The notes under the pieces were generated by a model that did no database searches, was not told the DNA's origin, and saw only the letters and a list, made by a program, of their open reading frames with translations. This document shows, in pieces, positions 23,079 through 33,350 of a DNA stretch of 64,000 nucleotides (position 1 is its first letter; every line of letters begins with the position of its first letter). The DNA lies in NCBI RefSeq assembly GCF_027595985.1, contig NC_073305.1, positions 110,318,035 through 110,382,034 of the forward strand, written 5' to 3'. This stretch comes from Sorex araneus (taxonomy: Eukaryota > Chordata > Mammalia > Eulipotyphla > Soricidae). The position numbers and the translations under genes are program-made.

Positions 23079-23230
23079 TGGGACCAGAGTATGCAGAGGT
23101 GCTTACTGACCCTCTTCAATACTCAGCACCTCCCACTCCCCGAGACCCTCGCCAGGAGCGATCCCCAAGTCCAGAGCCAGGAGTAAGCCCTGAGCACCTC
23201 TGATGTAGCCCAAAACCCAAGAGAAAAAAA
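23079..23230 (+). mobile_element. old SOR-type SINE
   Basis: GGGACCAGAGTATGCAGAGG head remnant, then CGCCAGGAGCGATCCCCAAG and CCAGGAGTAAGCCCTGAGCA of the A-body with an A-rich end. Confidence 0.65.
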
Positions 23231-23512
23231 GTGAAGACCATCTTAAAGGTTTTCTGAAAGCGCACTGCATGCTCAGTCCAGGGCTATCCTCAAAGCACTC
23301 CTGTTTCACTAGCCAAAAAGAATCTCTCCTTCCTTTCGGTGTCCGATTTTTACATTTTGTCTTTGTTTAATATACTATCTTTACACCTGTATATGTTTAC
23401 TATTTGTTGGTGTCGTATCTTCTCTAAACATCTCAGGCCAGGGTCTCTGAGGAACTTGTCTTTATGTCTACAGCATCTAAGACAGTTCCTTGCACACTTG
23501 CTGAAAAGAAAA

Positions 23513-23656
23513 AGAGAACTAGCTAGGCAGAGTAGATCTACTCTGAAATTACAGACCAAGACCAAAAATGAGCGGGGAGGAACAAGAGAACTAGCTAGGC
23601 AGAGTAGATCTACTCTGAAATTAGAGACCAAGACCAAAAATGAGTGGGGAGGAACA
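23513..23656. repeat. 72-bp tandem duplication
   Basis: Two adjacent units (23513-23584 and 23585-23656) differ at only a few bases, for example ACAGACC vs AGAGACC and GCGGGG vs GTGGGG. The period is a multiple of three, so the plus-strand open frame crosses it, repeating the residues ELARQSRSTLKL. Confidence 0.93.
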
Positions 23657-23659
23657 GGT

Positions 23660-24140
23660 TCCTTCTGAATCCTGCCCAAGAGAAGTGGGAAGGAAAGGGA
23701 TGCATATCTGAGGCTAGCAAGAAGAAACAATGACTGTGAATGTATTTTAGCCATTTCCCTTTATTAAATAAACCGCTAAACTGATTCTTAGTTCCTGGTA
23801 TAGATTTCATATTTGTTTAGAATTAAAATTAGGGTCTGTATTTTAATTTTTTGAAATTCTGTTGTTTTGCTCTAGTTTCTTAATAAAAAGTTAAAATATA
23901 AAAAATAATTTGAAAAAAATAATTTGAAGAAAATAATACATTTTATTACATTTTCAAGAAGAATCTGCATGGATGTAGGTTCTAAAAAATTGGAGCAAAA
24001 TGAGAGTATGTATCCTAAGCTTAGAAATAAGAGATGGAGGCTTCAAGGAGAGAGAAGGCAGGACTCTCATGAGGAGACAGTAACTCATATAAAAACATTC
24101 TGTAATTCCATGTTTGCCCTGCCACATAGTGTTCTCCCTA
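23660..24140. other. unique AT-rich DNA
   Basis: No exon or repeat supported. Confidence 0.4.
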
Positions 24141-24144
24141 CTTC

Positions 24145-24412
24145 CTTCTCTCTGTCTGTCTTTCTCTCTCCCTCTCTCTCCCTCTCCCTCTCTCTCCCTC
24201 TCTCCCTCTCTTTCTTTCTCTTTCTCCCCCTCCCCCTCTCTCTTTGGTTTTGAGCCACATCTGGTGGTGTTCAGGGTTTATTCCTGATTCTATGCTCAGG
24301 GATCACTCCTCATGGTGCTCAGGGGACCATATGTGGTGCTAGGGATTTCACCTGGGTTGGCCCTGTGTAAGGCAAAAGTTCTACCCATTATACATCTCTC
24401 TGATCCCTAGTT
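24145..24412 (-). mobile_element. old SOR-type SINE with (CT)n-expanded tail
   Basis: The body and head are recognisable in reverse (GATCACTCCTCATGGTGCTC, GGGGACCATATGTGGTGCTA). The tail side, 24145-24245, is a CT-rich microsatellite, consistent with expansion of an A/G-rich SINE tail. Confidence 0.75.
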
Positions 24413-25160
24413 TTCTCTTAGAGAAAGATTACTTTTGAGGAATTCCTAATTCCTGGCAATAGCCCCATTCCCATGCTCTTTTTCATTATTATAGGTTGTT
24501 AAGGGAGTGGCAAAACACTCTCCTAGGCCAGTACTGCCTAAATGTCCTAAAATAGCCCACTTGCTAAAATGACATGTCTTAGAAAGACCTATTCTAAACA
24601 TCTTGGAAATGTCTGTCCTTTGTAAGCAAAATAAACACTGGATTTCCCTCACACAGCTCACAGACAAGAGGGGAAAGAGAAAGACCTTTAACAAATAATA
24701 ATAATAAAAAAAAATCCCCCACAAACCTTAGATTCTAGTTGTCAAAAGAACGTTAAAGGGAAAAAAAAAGAATAATGAAAAGAAAAGAAAAAGTGGTGTG
24801 CAAGGAATAAAGCAAGAACGAAGGTAACAGGAACTAGAACAGAAATGATGGAGTGGAGAAGCAATAGGCTTTGCCAAGGACACTCACTGTTCCAGAAAGA
24901 CTTCTTCAAAAACATGATGTAATTTACAGGGACATTCTTGGTGTGTTCTAGGACCTAAAAGACCAGGCTGGTTTGAGTCCAGTGACAAAAGAAATGAGGA
25001 GGTAGAGAGATGAGGTGAGAGAAATGGCTTCCAGGTATTAACTATCCAGGTAGTCAACAACATTTCAAGCAGGGATTCAGCAAATGTTTTCTGTAAAAGG
25101 CCCACTAGGAGAGCTGGGCAAAGCATTCCACTTCCCTCTGGTTCTTTTAGGCTCACAAAT
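24413..25160. other. unique DNA
   Basis: No repeat I recognise. Small frames here lack motifs. Confidence 0.4.
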
Positions 25161-25174
25161 AATCAAACAAGCAT

Positions 25175-25421
25175 GTCACTGTCACTGTCATCCCATTGCT
25201 CATCGATCTGTTCGAGCAGGCACCAGTAAGGTCTCTCATTGAGAGACTTATTGTTACTGTTTTTGGCATATCCAATACACATGGGTAGCTTGCCAGGCTC
25301 TGCCGCACGGGCTCAATACTCTTGGTAGCTTGCCGGGCTCTCCAAGAGGGGCGGAGGAATCGAACTCGGGTAGGCCGCGTGAAAGGTGAATGCCCAACCG
25401 CTGTGCTATTGCTCCAGCCCC
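25175..25421 (-). mobile_element. SOR-related SINE, B-body, with exact duplication
   Basis: Minus-strand full copy bounded by the 14-bp repeat AATCAAACAAGCAT (25161-25174 and 25422-25435). Carries the ATTGAGAGACTTATTG variant. Confidence 0.95.
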
Positions 25422-25689
25422 AATCAAACAAGCATAAGACAAATTAATAGGTGAAAAGGAGAGTTTAAATAACAACCTGTATAACTCCTGGATACATGTA
25501 AAAGCCCCAGAATCACTCATTTACATGGCAATGACTCATTTACAGGGCTTCCATAACCATCCTAACATTGATGTTAACAGTGCAATTTGTGTTTCCCACC
25601 ACCTGTTGGCTTCATTAATAGTGCTCTGCTTTGTCGGAAGACACCAAACTAAAACTAAAAGTAATATTGTTTCATATTGCTTTTACTTA

Positions 25690-25850
25690 TCCTCAGGATA
25701 ATCCTATTAAGACAAAATTATTCTCATCCTCATTTTACTAAAAACTGAGTTATTGCTGCTATTATCCTCATTTCACAGCAAATTTAAACTTAAAGATGAT
25801 AATCTTTCCAAGGCCAAAAGGCTAATACATGGTAGACCTAATTTATTATT
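25690..25850 (+). mobile_element. possible MIR fragment
   Basis: TTCTCATCCTCATTTTACTA, ACTGAGTTATTG and TTTCCAAGGCCAAAAGGCTA follow the MIR 3'-half order. Very old. Confidence 0.4.
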
Positions 25851-25971
25851 TTCTAAAAAATGATACATTAAGTAAAAAATAACAGGATTTACATTTTTTT
25901 AAAAATGGCAGCGAGAATTATTCATAGAATATCCACCTTTTGTATAAAAAGTTCAAAGTTAAGGAGAACAG

Positions 25972-26140
25972 GGCCAGAGATGTAGCTTAACAGACTGGAG
26001 CTCCTGCTTTGCATGGAGAAGGTTCAGATTTCATCCTGGTCACCTGAACACTGTCAGGAATGATCCCCGAGCAATGAGCCAGGAGTTGTTCCTGGGTCCC
26101 TAGGTACCACAAGTATGACTACTGCTCTCACAAAAATAAA
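25972..26140 (+). mobile_element. old SOR-type SINE
   Basis: GGGCCAGAGATGTAGCTTAA head, CTTTGCATGGAGAAGGTTCA, body GAATGATCCCCGAGCAATGA, then A-rich end. Confidence 0.65.
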
Positions 26141-26205
26141 TTAAGAAGAATAGATTTTTTAAGTGTATTTTTGTTACTACCGTAAAGTTATCAAGATTAC
26201 TACCT

Positions 26206-26229
26206 AGAGAGAGAGAGAGAGAGAGAGAG
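26206..26229. repeat. (GA)n microsatellite
   Basis: About 12 GA dinucleotides. Confidence 0.9.
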
Positions 26230-26691
26230 CGAGCATTCTTTCTTATTAAGCAAGTTGAGCATATAGTTCTTTGACTTACAATTGGAAGAATCTCTCCTTT
26301 GGGTAGACTATGGACTGTGAATATGTAAATTCAGGTATATCTTATTTGTAATTGCTATACTTTCCATTATTTCACCTTACTCATTAAAAAAGACAAAGGA
26401 ACAATACTGCGACATATAATAACAGTGAGCCATTTACTTAGAAAATTCAATCAAAACAGATTTCCTATGAATTCCTATGAAATTTTCCTAGAAATGCCAA
26501 AAGCATTTCTAAATTTTCCTACAAGAAAAGCATTTTCTCTCCTGGAATTGCTTTTATGGGAAGAAATTTGGTTTTCTACTTCTGATGAAACATTGTGAAA
26601 AAATATATATCTGTGACCTGTGAAGGTTAAAAGAGGGGGCTTGAATTGAATAAAGGGAAGGAAGAAAATATGTATGAAATTTTTTCTTTCC

Positions 26692-26905
26692 ATAGCGAGT
26701 AGGGCATTTGCATTGGACGCAGTCAACCCAGGTTCAATTCCTCCATCCCTCTCGGAGAGCCTGGCAAGCTACTGAGAGGATCCCGCCCACACGGCAGAGC
26801 CTGGCAAGCTACCCGTGATGTACTCAATATGCCAAGAACAGTAACAGTGAGTCTCACAATGGAGATGTTACTGGTGCCTGTGCAAGCAAATCAATGAGCA
26901 AAAAT
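26692..26905 (+). mobile_element. SOR-related SINE, B-body, head partly missing
   Basis: Starts within the head (AGCGAGTAGGGCATTTGC), B-box GGTTCAATTCC, then B body to GCAAATCAATGAGCAAAAAT. The GACAG tail is missing. Confidence 0.88.
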
Positions 26906-27087
26906 TGATGAGTGTGTTTATAAAAAAACGATTATAGTTTAGGTAACATTGGTTATAATAGTATTAGTATTTGTTTAATTACTGCACCTCCCCATTACCG
27001 AAGGGCTAAGACTCTCCACCACTGTCCTCATGTTATTTCTACTGCCTCTCCTCCTACCCCTCCCACCCCACTGCTTTGTAATCTCAG

Positions 27088-27270
27088 ATTTTTGTTTTGT
27101 TTTGGGGGGTTCGCGGTCACACTCAGCTGGCTCAAGGCTTATTTCTGATTCTGTGTTCAGGGATTATGCCTGGTGGTCTTCGAGGACAATATGTGATACC
27201 AGGTATTAAACCCGGGCCATCCATGTACAAAGCAAGCATGCTAACCTCTGTACTATATCTCTGGCTCCAA
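27088..27270 (-). mobile_element. old SOR-type SINE
   Basis: Poly-T side near 27090, GGATTATGCCTGGTGGTCTT body and ATGTACAAAGCAAGCATGCT head in reverse. Confidence 0.7.
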
Positions 27271-27299
27271 TAATCTCAGTTTTGTAATATAAGGTCAAT

Positions 27300-27670
27300 A
27301 GTTTGTCTTTGTTGAATACTTATTCCTTTGTTTTATTGCTCTATATACCACAGGTAAGATCAAACTGTATTTGTTCTTCTCTCACTTGACATTACACATT
27401 CAAGTTCCATCCAATTGCAGAAAAAAAAGTTTAAGGTTTTGTTTTAATTCTATTATAATATATAAAATATAATGTCATAAATTCACGTCATCATGGGACA
27501 GTTGGTTTATTCTCAGACATTGGATATTATACTAAATGCTGCAGTGAACATAGGTGTATTAATCTTTTTTGAATTAATGTGTTTGTTTTGGGCATAGATA
27601 ACAAAAAGTGGAATTGTTGGGTCATATGGAAGCTATATATCGATATTTTCTATTTATTTTCCATGCATGC
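27300..27670 (-). mobile_element. older L1 3' end
   Basis: GACATTACACATTCAAGTTC, AAATGCTGCAGTGAACATAG and AGTGGAATTGTTGGGTCATA are minus-strand L1 3'-end landmarks, strongly diverged. Confidence 0.65.
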
Positions 27671-28460
27671 ATGAGCTTATGCATAAAGTCCAAATTTCAA
27701 AATATTCTAAGATTCGTTTTCTAAACTGTGGTAACATCTTTTGTAGTAGCTAGAGTTTTATTGATTCACTGATACTTTCAGTACCTAAAGTATTTGCGGG
27801 TCTTTTTCCATTTTCTCTTATTTAGTTGGTTCTTAGTCTTGTGCCTTATTTCCTTATGTACTTGACTATATTTTCACCATAAAATGTTTACTTATTTCAG
27901 AAAATTATTTGTGAAAAACTGAGATCTAGACTAAAATGATTTCCTTCAAAGAGAGTTGTAATTTACTTCTGCCAGGTACTTGAAGGCACTACCATTTAAT
28001 AGACACTTTGAATAATGTTCACAACCTATATTTTATTGGACAACAAATCTGGAATTCTGGGCCGTAACTATGCTAGGACTAATGCCTTATATCTCAGAGA
28101 TATTTTCCCCCTTTCTACCACTTCTTTGGGTCAAAGAAAATATCTTTGCATTCTCTTGGAGGTGAGTGAATATCGCTGGCTGTCCTATCAGCTTTGGGAT
28201 CTTTGCTTTGGGGTCTCAGCAATATAACCAGAAGAATCTAATATTAGATTTTTCGACTAAGAATTGTCTTGAAGAAGTTAAACAAGTTAACCAGAACTTA
28301 CAAATGCCCTCAGAGCATGAGAGATTGAAGAGATTTGTTTACTGCTGATTCCCACCTCAATTTTAAACCTAATAACTCTGTTATTTTTGTCTGCTGTTCA
28401 ATATCCATTGGAAAAAAGGGGAAGGAACTTGAAACAAGGTGTTGCATTTTAGGTTGCTGT
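27671..28460. other. unique DNA
   Basis: No supported repeat or exon. Confidence 0.4.
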
Positions 28461-28467
28461 ATTATAG

Positions 28468-28695
28468 CAGATATTCCCAAACTTATTTGACCTATAGTTC
28501 CCTTTTTGGAAAAGAAAAAGAAAACCTCACTAACTTATTTAACTTATTTGGCCTCAACAAATATATCTTCTTTAAGTGAACTAGCAGAAAGTACTTGCCC
28601 CCTGAAACTGAATTTGAAACTATTATTCTCCTACATAACTCTGTGCCCCTTAGAGGACCATTATTATCCACTTTGGAAACACTGTTGTAGTAAAG
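28468..28695 (+). mobile_element. possible non-autonomous DNA transposon relic
   Basis: CCCAAACTTATTTGACCTAT at the start and TTTGGAAACACTG near the end resemble the paired ends of mammalian hAT-type MER elements. I cannot name the family with confidence. Confidence 0.3.
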
Positions 28696-28699
28696 GGTT

Positions 28700-29208
28700 A
28701 ACTTCAGAGAGAGGGTTTGGTCTTTATTCTGGGACCTGGGGAGGTGATCTCTAAGCCCTTGGGGCATACTTCCTGGTAAGAGTATTCAGGTCTACTTACA
28801 GACCATCAGAGCTGTGAATCATTCCATATCTCTCTGGAGGAATGAGCTCTGCAGGCAGTCAGCCAGCTCCTGACTAAGAATCAAGAAAAGCCTGAATACC
28901 AAGAGTAGGATGAAACTCCCTCCTTGAGAGGATGGAAATGTCACATTAAAAATAATATGATCAGAAATTCCACAAACTTTTATTTTCTTACTTCCCATTA
29001 ATTAGCCTGGGCTCTGTACAGAGAAAATACTTTGGTATGTTTGTGAGGCCACTCTGCTTATGTGGCTTCATAAGCTCAGCTCTCACAAGGTGTGATCTAC
29101 TATCCAGGATAATCAATCCTTTGGTTCAGAGGAGAAGGAAACATTAATTCCATTATCAAAGGAGCTGATGCTAAGGATTAGTTCTTTTCCCTTCTTTTAA
29201 GCAAAATA
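28700..29208. other. unique DNA
   Basis: No supported repeat or exon. Confidence 0.4.
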
Positions 29209-29220
29209 TACTTCAAAGTG

Positions 29221-29885
29221 GAGAGTCTCCTGCCCTCTCACCTAACTGTCTTCACTGGGGCCCCTCGGAGGGGGTGGGTTGAGTTTTCCTCCCTGCCTGG
29301 AGCAGAGCCTTTGGCAGCCAAAGACCTCAAGAACCCAGCCACAGCCATGCTCAAGCCAGTCTCCACACGCTCAGATAAGCCTCAGGCATGAAGGAACCGG
29401 CAGAGGAACCCAAGTTTGTGGGACCCAGGGCTGAGATCTCCAAGCCTGCTCAGATCGGGACTGGGCCTTCTCCGCGCAGATCCCCAGCTTTCCAGTAGCT
29501 TGGCAGTCACACCCACAAACTGCTGCTGGGCCATGTAATCCCATCAGCTGCCAAGATCCAAAGACAATAAAACAAAGCTCCCAGAAGGGCGGCGGCGTGA
29601 CCTCTTACTGTCTAGTTCTCCTTCTCGGAAAACCTGGCAAGCTACCAAGAGTATCCTGCCCACATGGCAGAGCCTGGCAAGCTCACTGTGGCATATTTGT
29701 TATGCCAAAAACAGTAACAATGATGGGTCTCATTCCCCTGACCCTGAATGAGTCTCCCAATGAGGCACCATTGGGAAGGACAAGTAAAGAGAAGCTGCTA
29801 AAATCTCAGGGCTAGGAAGAGTGGAGATGTTACTGGCGCCCGCTCGTGCAAATCAATGAATAATGGGATGACAGTGATACAGTGT
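29221..29885 (+). mobile_element. chimeric retroelement: M1 monomer fused to B-body SINE
   Basis: The interval lies between TACTTCAAAGTG at 29209-29220 and the same 12 bp at 29886-29897, so both parts inserted together. Positions 29221-29600 match the M1 monomer of 987-2184 (TGTCTTCACTGGGGC, CCAGTAGCTTGGCAGTCACA, AACAAAGCTCCCAGAAGG). Positions 29605-29885 are a B-body SINE lacking its tRNA head, joined at a GGCGGCGGCGTGACC linker. This copy has about 85 bp (29726-29815, including GGCACCATTGGGAAGGACAA) not present in other B copies. It ends GACAGTGATACAGTG. No protein is encoded. Confidence 0.82.
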
Positions 29886-29897
29886 TACTTCAAAGTG

Positions 29898-30380
29898 AAT
29901 TAAACTCATAGTAAAATTACACAGAAGAATAATTTAACAGTGACCTTCATCACAGAGGGCTTGTCATGTAACTAGAGAGAGTTTCAGAATAAGAAATTAG
30001 TACATGATGCAGGAAATAGGAGACTAATGAGGGTTGGTTAGAAGTGGAGCAGAAGAAACTGGACTAGAACAAGATAACAGAGAGAGAAAATTCTTGAGGA
30101 GAAGACTGTGGGTGATGAGGGAAAACTGGACTCCCGGGGCTCCAGCCTAGGTGTCTGAGTGCAGGTGACGATGCTGTAACTTGAATACACACTGCCGCAA
30201 CAATATTGCCTAGGAAGATGGAGGTGATAATGACTGTGGATTTTAGTTCATTTGGATTTGAGGGGCAGATAATTATATCCAGTTAGATGTCTAGCAAGCT
30301 GTTAGAAAATAAGATTGAGGGATGATCTGGCACTTCTCTACAACTCTCTCCTCCTGAAAGGCATGCTTCTTTGTCACACT
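29898..30380. other. unique DNA
   Basis: No supported repeat or exon. Confidence 0.4.
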
Positions 30381-30382
30381 CA

Positions 30383-30600
30383 AAGGTTACAGATGGCACC
30401 GTGTTTAAGAGCTTACGCTTTGGATCCAACTGGCTTAGATTCAAATACTAGCTCTGCCACTCTCTTTAACTCTGTAACCTTGGCTTTCTCTAAGCCTTGG
30501 TTTCCTCACAATAATATGGTATAATATTCTATAGTATCTTATGTATTATGGATGAAATTTTAATTATCTTTTGTATATGTCAAGTGCCTAAAAATGTTAC
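30383..30600 (+). mobile_element. MIR SINE
   Basis: Good order of MIR landmarks: TTAAGAGCTTACGCTTTGGA, CTTAGATTCAAATACTAGCT, CTGCCACTCT, AACCTTGGCTTTCTCTAAGC and TTGGTTTCCTCA. Its age is mammal-wide, far older than the shrew SINEs. Confidence 0.7.
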
Positions 30601-31445
30601 CTTTAAATAAAATAAAATCTAGAGGATTTTCCACGTCACAAACATCACTCGAACTTGCCTACCACAAATAATTTGTGCCTGCTGTTCCCCACCAATGAAA
30701 TTCATTCTTATTTTTCACTTTATATTCCATTAAAGATCTTGAAATTCTATTTTTGACTCCAGGAGCCGGGCATAAAATTTGGAATTATCTTTGAGATTGG
30801 AAGAGTTTAAAGTTTAAATATTTACTGAAATGATCACACGCGCTTTAGCTGGCTCAGAAGAAGAAATTCAGACTTTATTATTGAAAGTGTTCTGATTCCG
30901 GTTTTCCTAATGTGTTTAATGTGTTTCAATGAGGGAATATGTAACAAAGCACCTTGCCAAAATATAAGCCTCAGTTAGTGTAAACAGAAGAAAAACTAAA
31001 GCTTGGGAAGTCCAGACAAATTTGGTGCCATCTAATATTTGCTATATTTTTTGGTGGACAGTTGAATACTTTTTTTTCTTGGCTCTTCTGTTTTAGATTT
31101 TTTGACAATATTTTCATAGGTGAAAAAGTGCTATCAGCCAGTTCTTTCCTGCTACTCTACCCATGCTTGGTGTTGGAAAATGAAACTTGCCTAAGAGCTG
31201 CAGAAATGCTACTCTGAACAGCCCTGATGCCAAAGTAGAGACACTGTCTCCATAAAATTAAGGTAAAAGAGTGCAGAAGGTCAATATACACTAAAATATA
31301 ATTTTAACGCTTAAAAAAAAGTTAATTGAAGCAGTAGCATAATGCTGATCTTTTTATTTGTTACAGTATTTTGTTTTAGGAAAGATCTCTGGCAATATAA
31401 TGAAAATAAGCTTTATTTTTAGTGTAGAGAGCCATACATTATTTC
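30601..31445. other. unique AT-rich DNA
   Basis: No supported repeat or exon. Confidence 0.4.
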
Positions 31446-31460
31446 TTACCATAGTTTCTT

Positions 31461-31531
31461 TTTTTTTTTTCTTTTTGGATCACAGGGGTTACTCCTGGCT
31501 CTGCACTCAGGAATTACCCCGGTGGTGCTCA
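31461..31531 (-). mobile_element. 5'-truncated SOR-type SINE
   Basis: Only the tail and about 55 bp of A-body are present, bounded by the exact 15-bp repeat TTACCATAGTTTCTT (31446-31460, 31532-31546). Confidence 0.93.
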
Positions 31532-31546
31532 TTACCATAGTTTCTT

Positions 31547-32795
31547 AACAGCATTATAAAATCTAGAGCTTGCTCTTCTCTAATAAATCAGAGTTTCAAA
31601 AAGGGCAAGGCTTCAAAAAGAGCAATCAGTGAACACAGCTTCCACTAACTCGACAATGAAATCCTGTGTCTGTCATACTTGCAATTAATGAGCGATAAAG
31701 TGCTATTTTATCCAAGGCTCCCAAATCAGTTCGGCAAAGAGTCAGTCAGGACAGAGAATGGATCTGTAAACCTAGCCATTATATTCAACTGAGAAAGTAT
31801 AACCCAATAAAACTGAATTTCCATCTTCATTTTACAGCTCTGAATAAATACTTCCAATGTAATTCTAATAGGGAAACATAACCATAGTCATCCTACCTCA
31901 AAGGATTTTAAATTTTTTTCAGAAAAATATTTTTGAACTGCAATTAGCTGTAATGTAACTAATGAATAAAATCTTTTTGTAATGTAACTAAAGAATAAAA
32001 TACTTCTGAGAGGAAGTAATATTGGAATGAACTTTAAAGGATAAGAACTTTCAGCTGCTAGGGAGATACATTTTAAGAGAATGTATTGACACATCAATTA
32101 TGCTCTACTGATCCTCCTTTTCTAGTTTCTGAATATTAAAGCCACTGAAAGAGTAATTAATGAAGCTAACATTTACGGAATGCATTCTCTGTATCAGACA
32201 TAGACCTTCCCTTAACAGGCTCTCATCTCGGTTAATTTTATTATGCAAAATAAAATAAGAATTATTATACGCTGATTCTGAAATTCAGTTGGAAGCTCTA
32301 CATAAGAGTTTTGCTTCAGAGTTGTGGACATGGAGATCACCAGCTCCAAAGGATGCTAGATTAAAAACTGTAAGAAAATGTCAAGTGATACACAAAAGCA
32401 GCCCCTAGAACCAAGCTTCTTAAAAAGTGGGCAAGACCCCACATGGTCGCATAACTGAATGTAAGGTGTGCATAAAATAAATTTCTTTATGATTTATTAT
32501 CAGTAAGTATTTGATTTGTATACATATTTATATACCTATACCTATAAACTCAGGATCATGTAAAAATTTCTGGGACAAAAGTTGTCATAAGTGGAAGAGT
32601 ACGAAGCTCTACACTAGGATGTTCAATATAGAATATTTTGCCAGAAGTTATAGGACCCTCTCTTCCCTTTCCCTTCCCCACCCAGGCTGGATAATAGTAG
32701 TATTCAGAAGGTCTCCAGAGGTTCCTCCCTGAGATTCTTGATTAACTGGGTGAGGGGCTCAATGCAAGGGTCCGAGGATGTGATGCGCTCAGCCC
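31547..32795. other. unique AT-rich DNA, about 1.25 kb
   Basis: A local repeat of GTAATGTAACTAA-GAATAAAAT lies near 31950 and 31978. Otherwise nothing recognisable. Confidence 0.4.
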
Positions 32796-32799
32796 TCAG

Positions 32800-32942
32800 G
32801 TGTTGGGGTTTGCCTGGGTCACTCTGGAGGTACTCAGGAACCTTCAAATCTACATCCTGTGATGCTCAGGGATCACATAGTGCTGGATGGTGAACTCTGC
32901 TCCCTCTAGCACTATACTAATTCTCTGATCCCTACAAGAATC
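32800..32942 (-). mobile_element. old SOR-type SINE
   Basis: Reverse landmarks: TGGGGTTTGCCTGGGTCACT, GATGCTCAGGGATCACATAG, CTAATTCTCTGATCC. Confidence 0.6.
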
Positions 32943-32957
32943 TGGAGAGGGGATTTT

Positions 32958-33118
32958 GTGGGGCCAGTCTAACCATGCTCAGGGCTGGATCCTGGCTCTG
33001 AGCTCAGGGATTACTCCTGGAGGTTCTCAGGGGAACATATATGGTACCAGGGATCGAATCCAGGCTGGCCACATGCAAAGTCAACACCCTAATCTTTGTA
33101 TACTTTCTGCCCCCATCC
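32958..33118 (-). mobile_element. old SOR-type SINE, second copy beside the first
   Basis: Reverse landmarks: GAGCTCAGGGATTACTCCTG, GGGAACATATATGGTACCAG, ATGCAAAGTCAACACCCTAA. Distinct from the copy just upstream. Confidence 0.7.
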
Positions 33119-33164
33119 CCTTACAGGACTTTCAATGGTAGGTGGGATTAAGAACCAGAATTTG

Positions 33165-33339
33165 GGGGCTGGAGTGATAGTACAGCAGGTAGGGTGTTTG
33201 CCTTGTAAGTGGCCAACCTGGGTTTGCTCCCCAGCATCCCACATAGTCCCCCAAGCACCACCAGGAGTAATTCCTAAGTACAAAGCCAGGAGTAACCCCT
33301 GTACATCACCTGGTGTTACCAAAAAAGAAAAAAAAAAGC
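33165..33339 (+). mobile_element. SOR-type SINE, A-body, with duplication
   Basis: Complete copy bounded by ACCAGAATTTG (33154-33164, 33340-33350). Confidence 0.93.
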
Positions 33340-33350
33340 ACCAGAATTTG

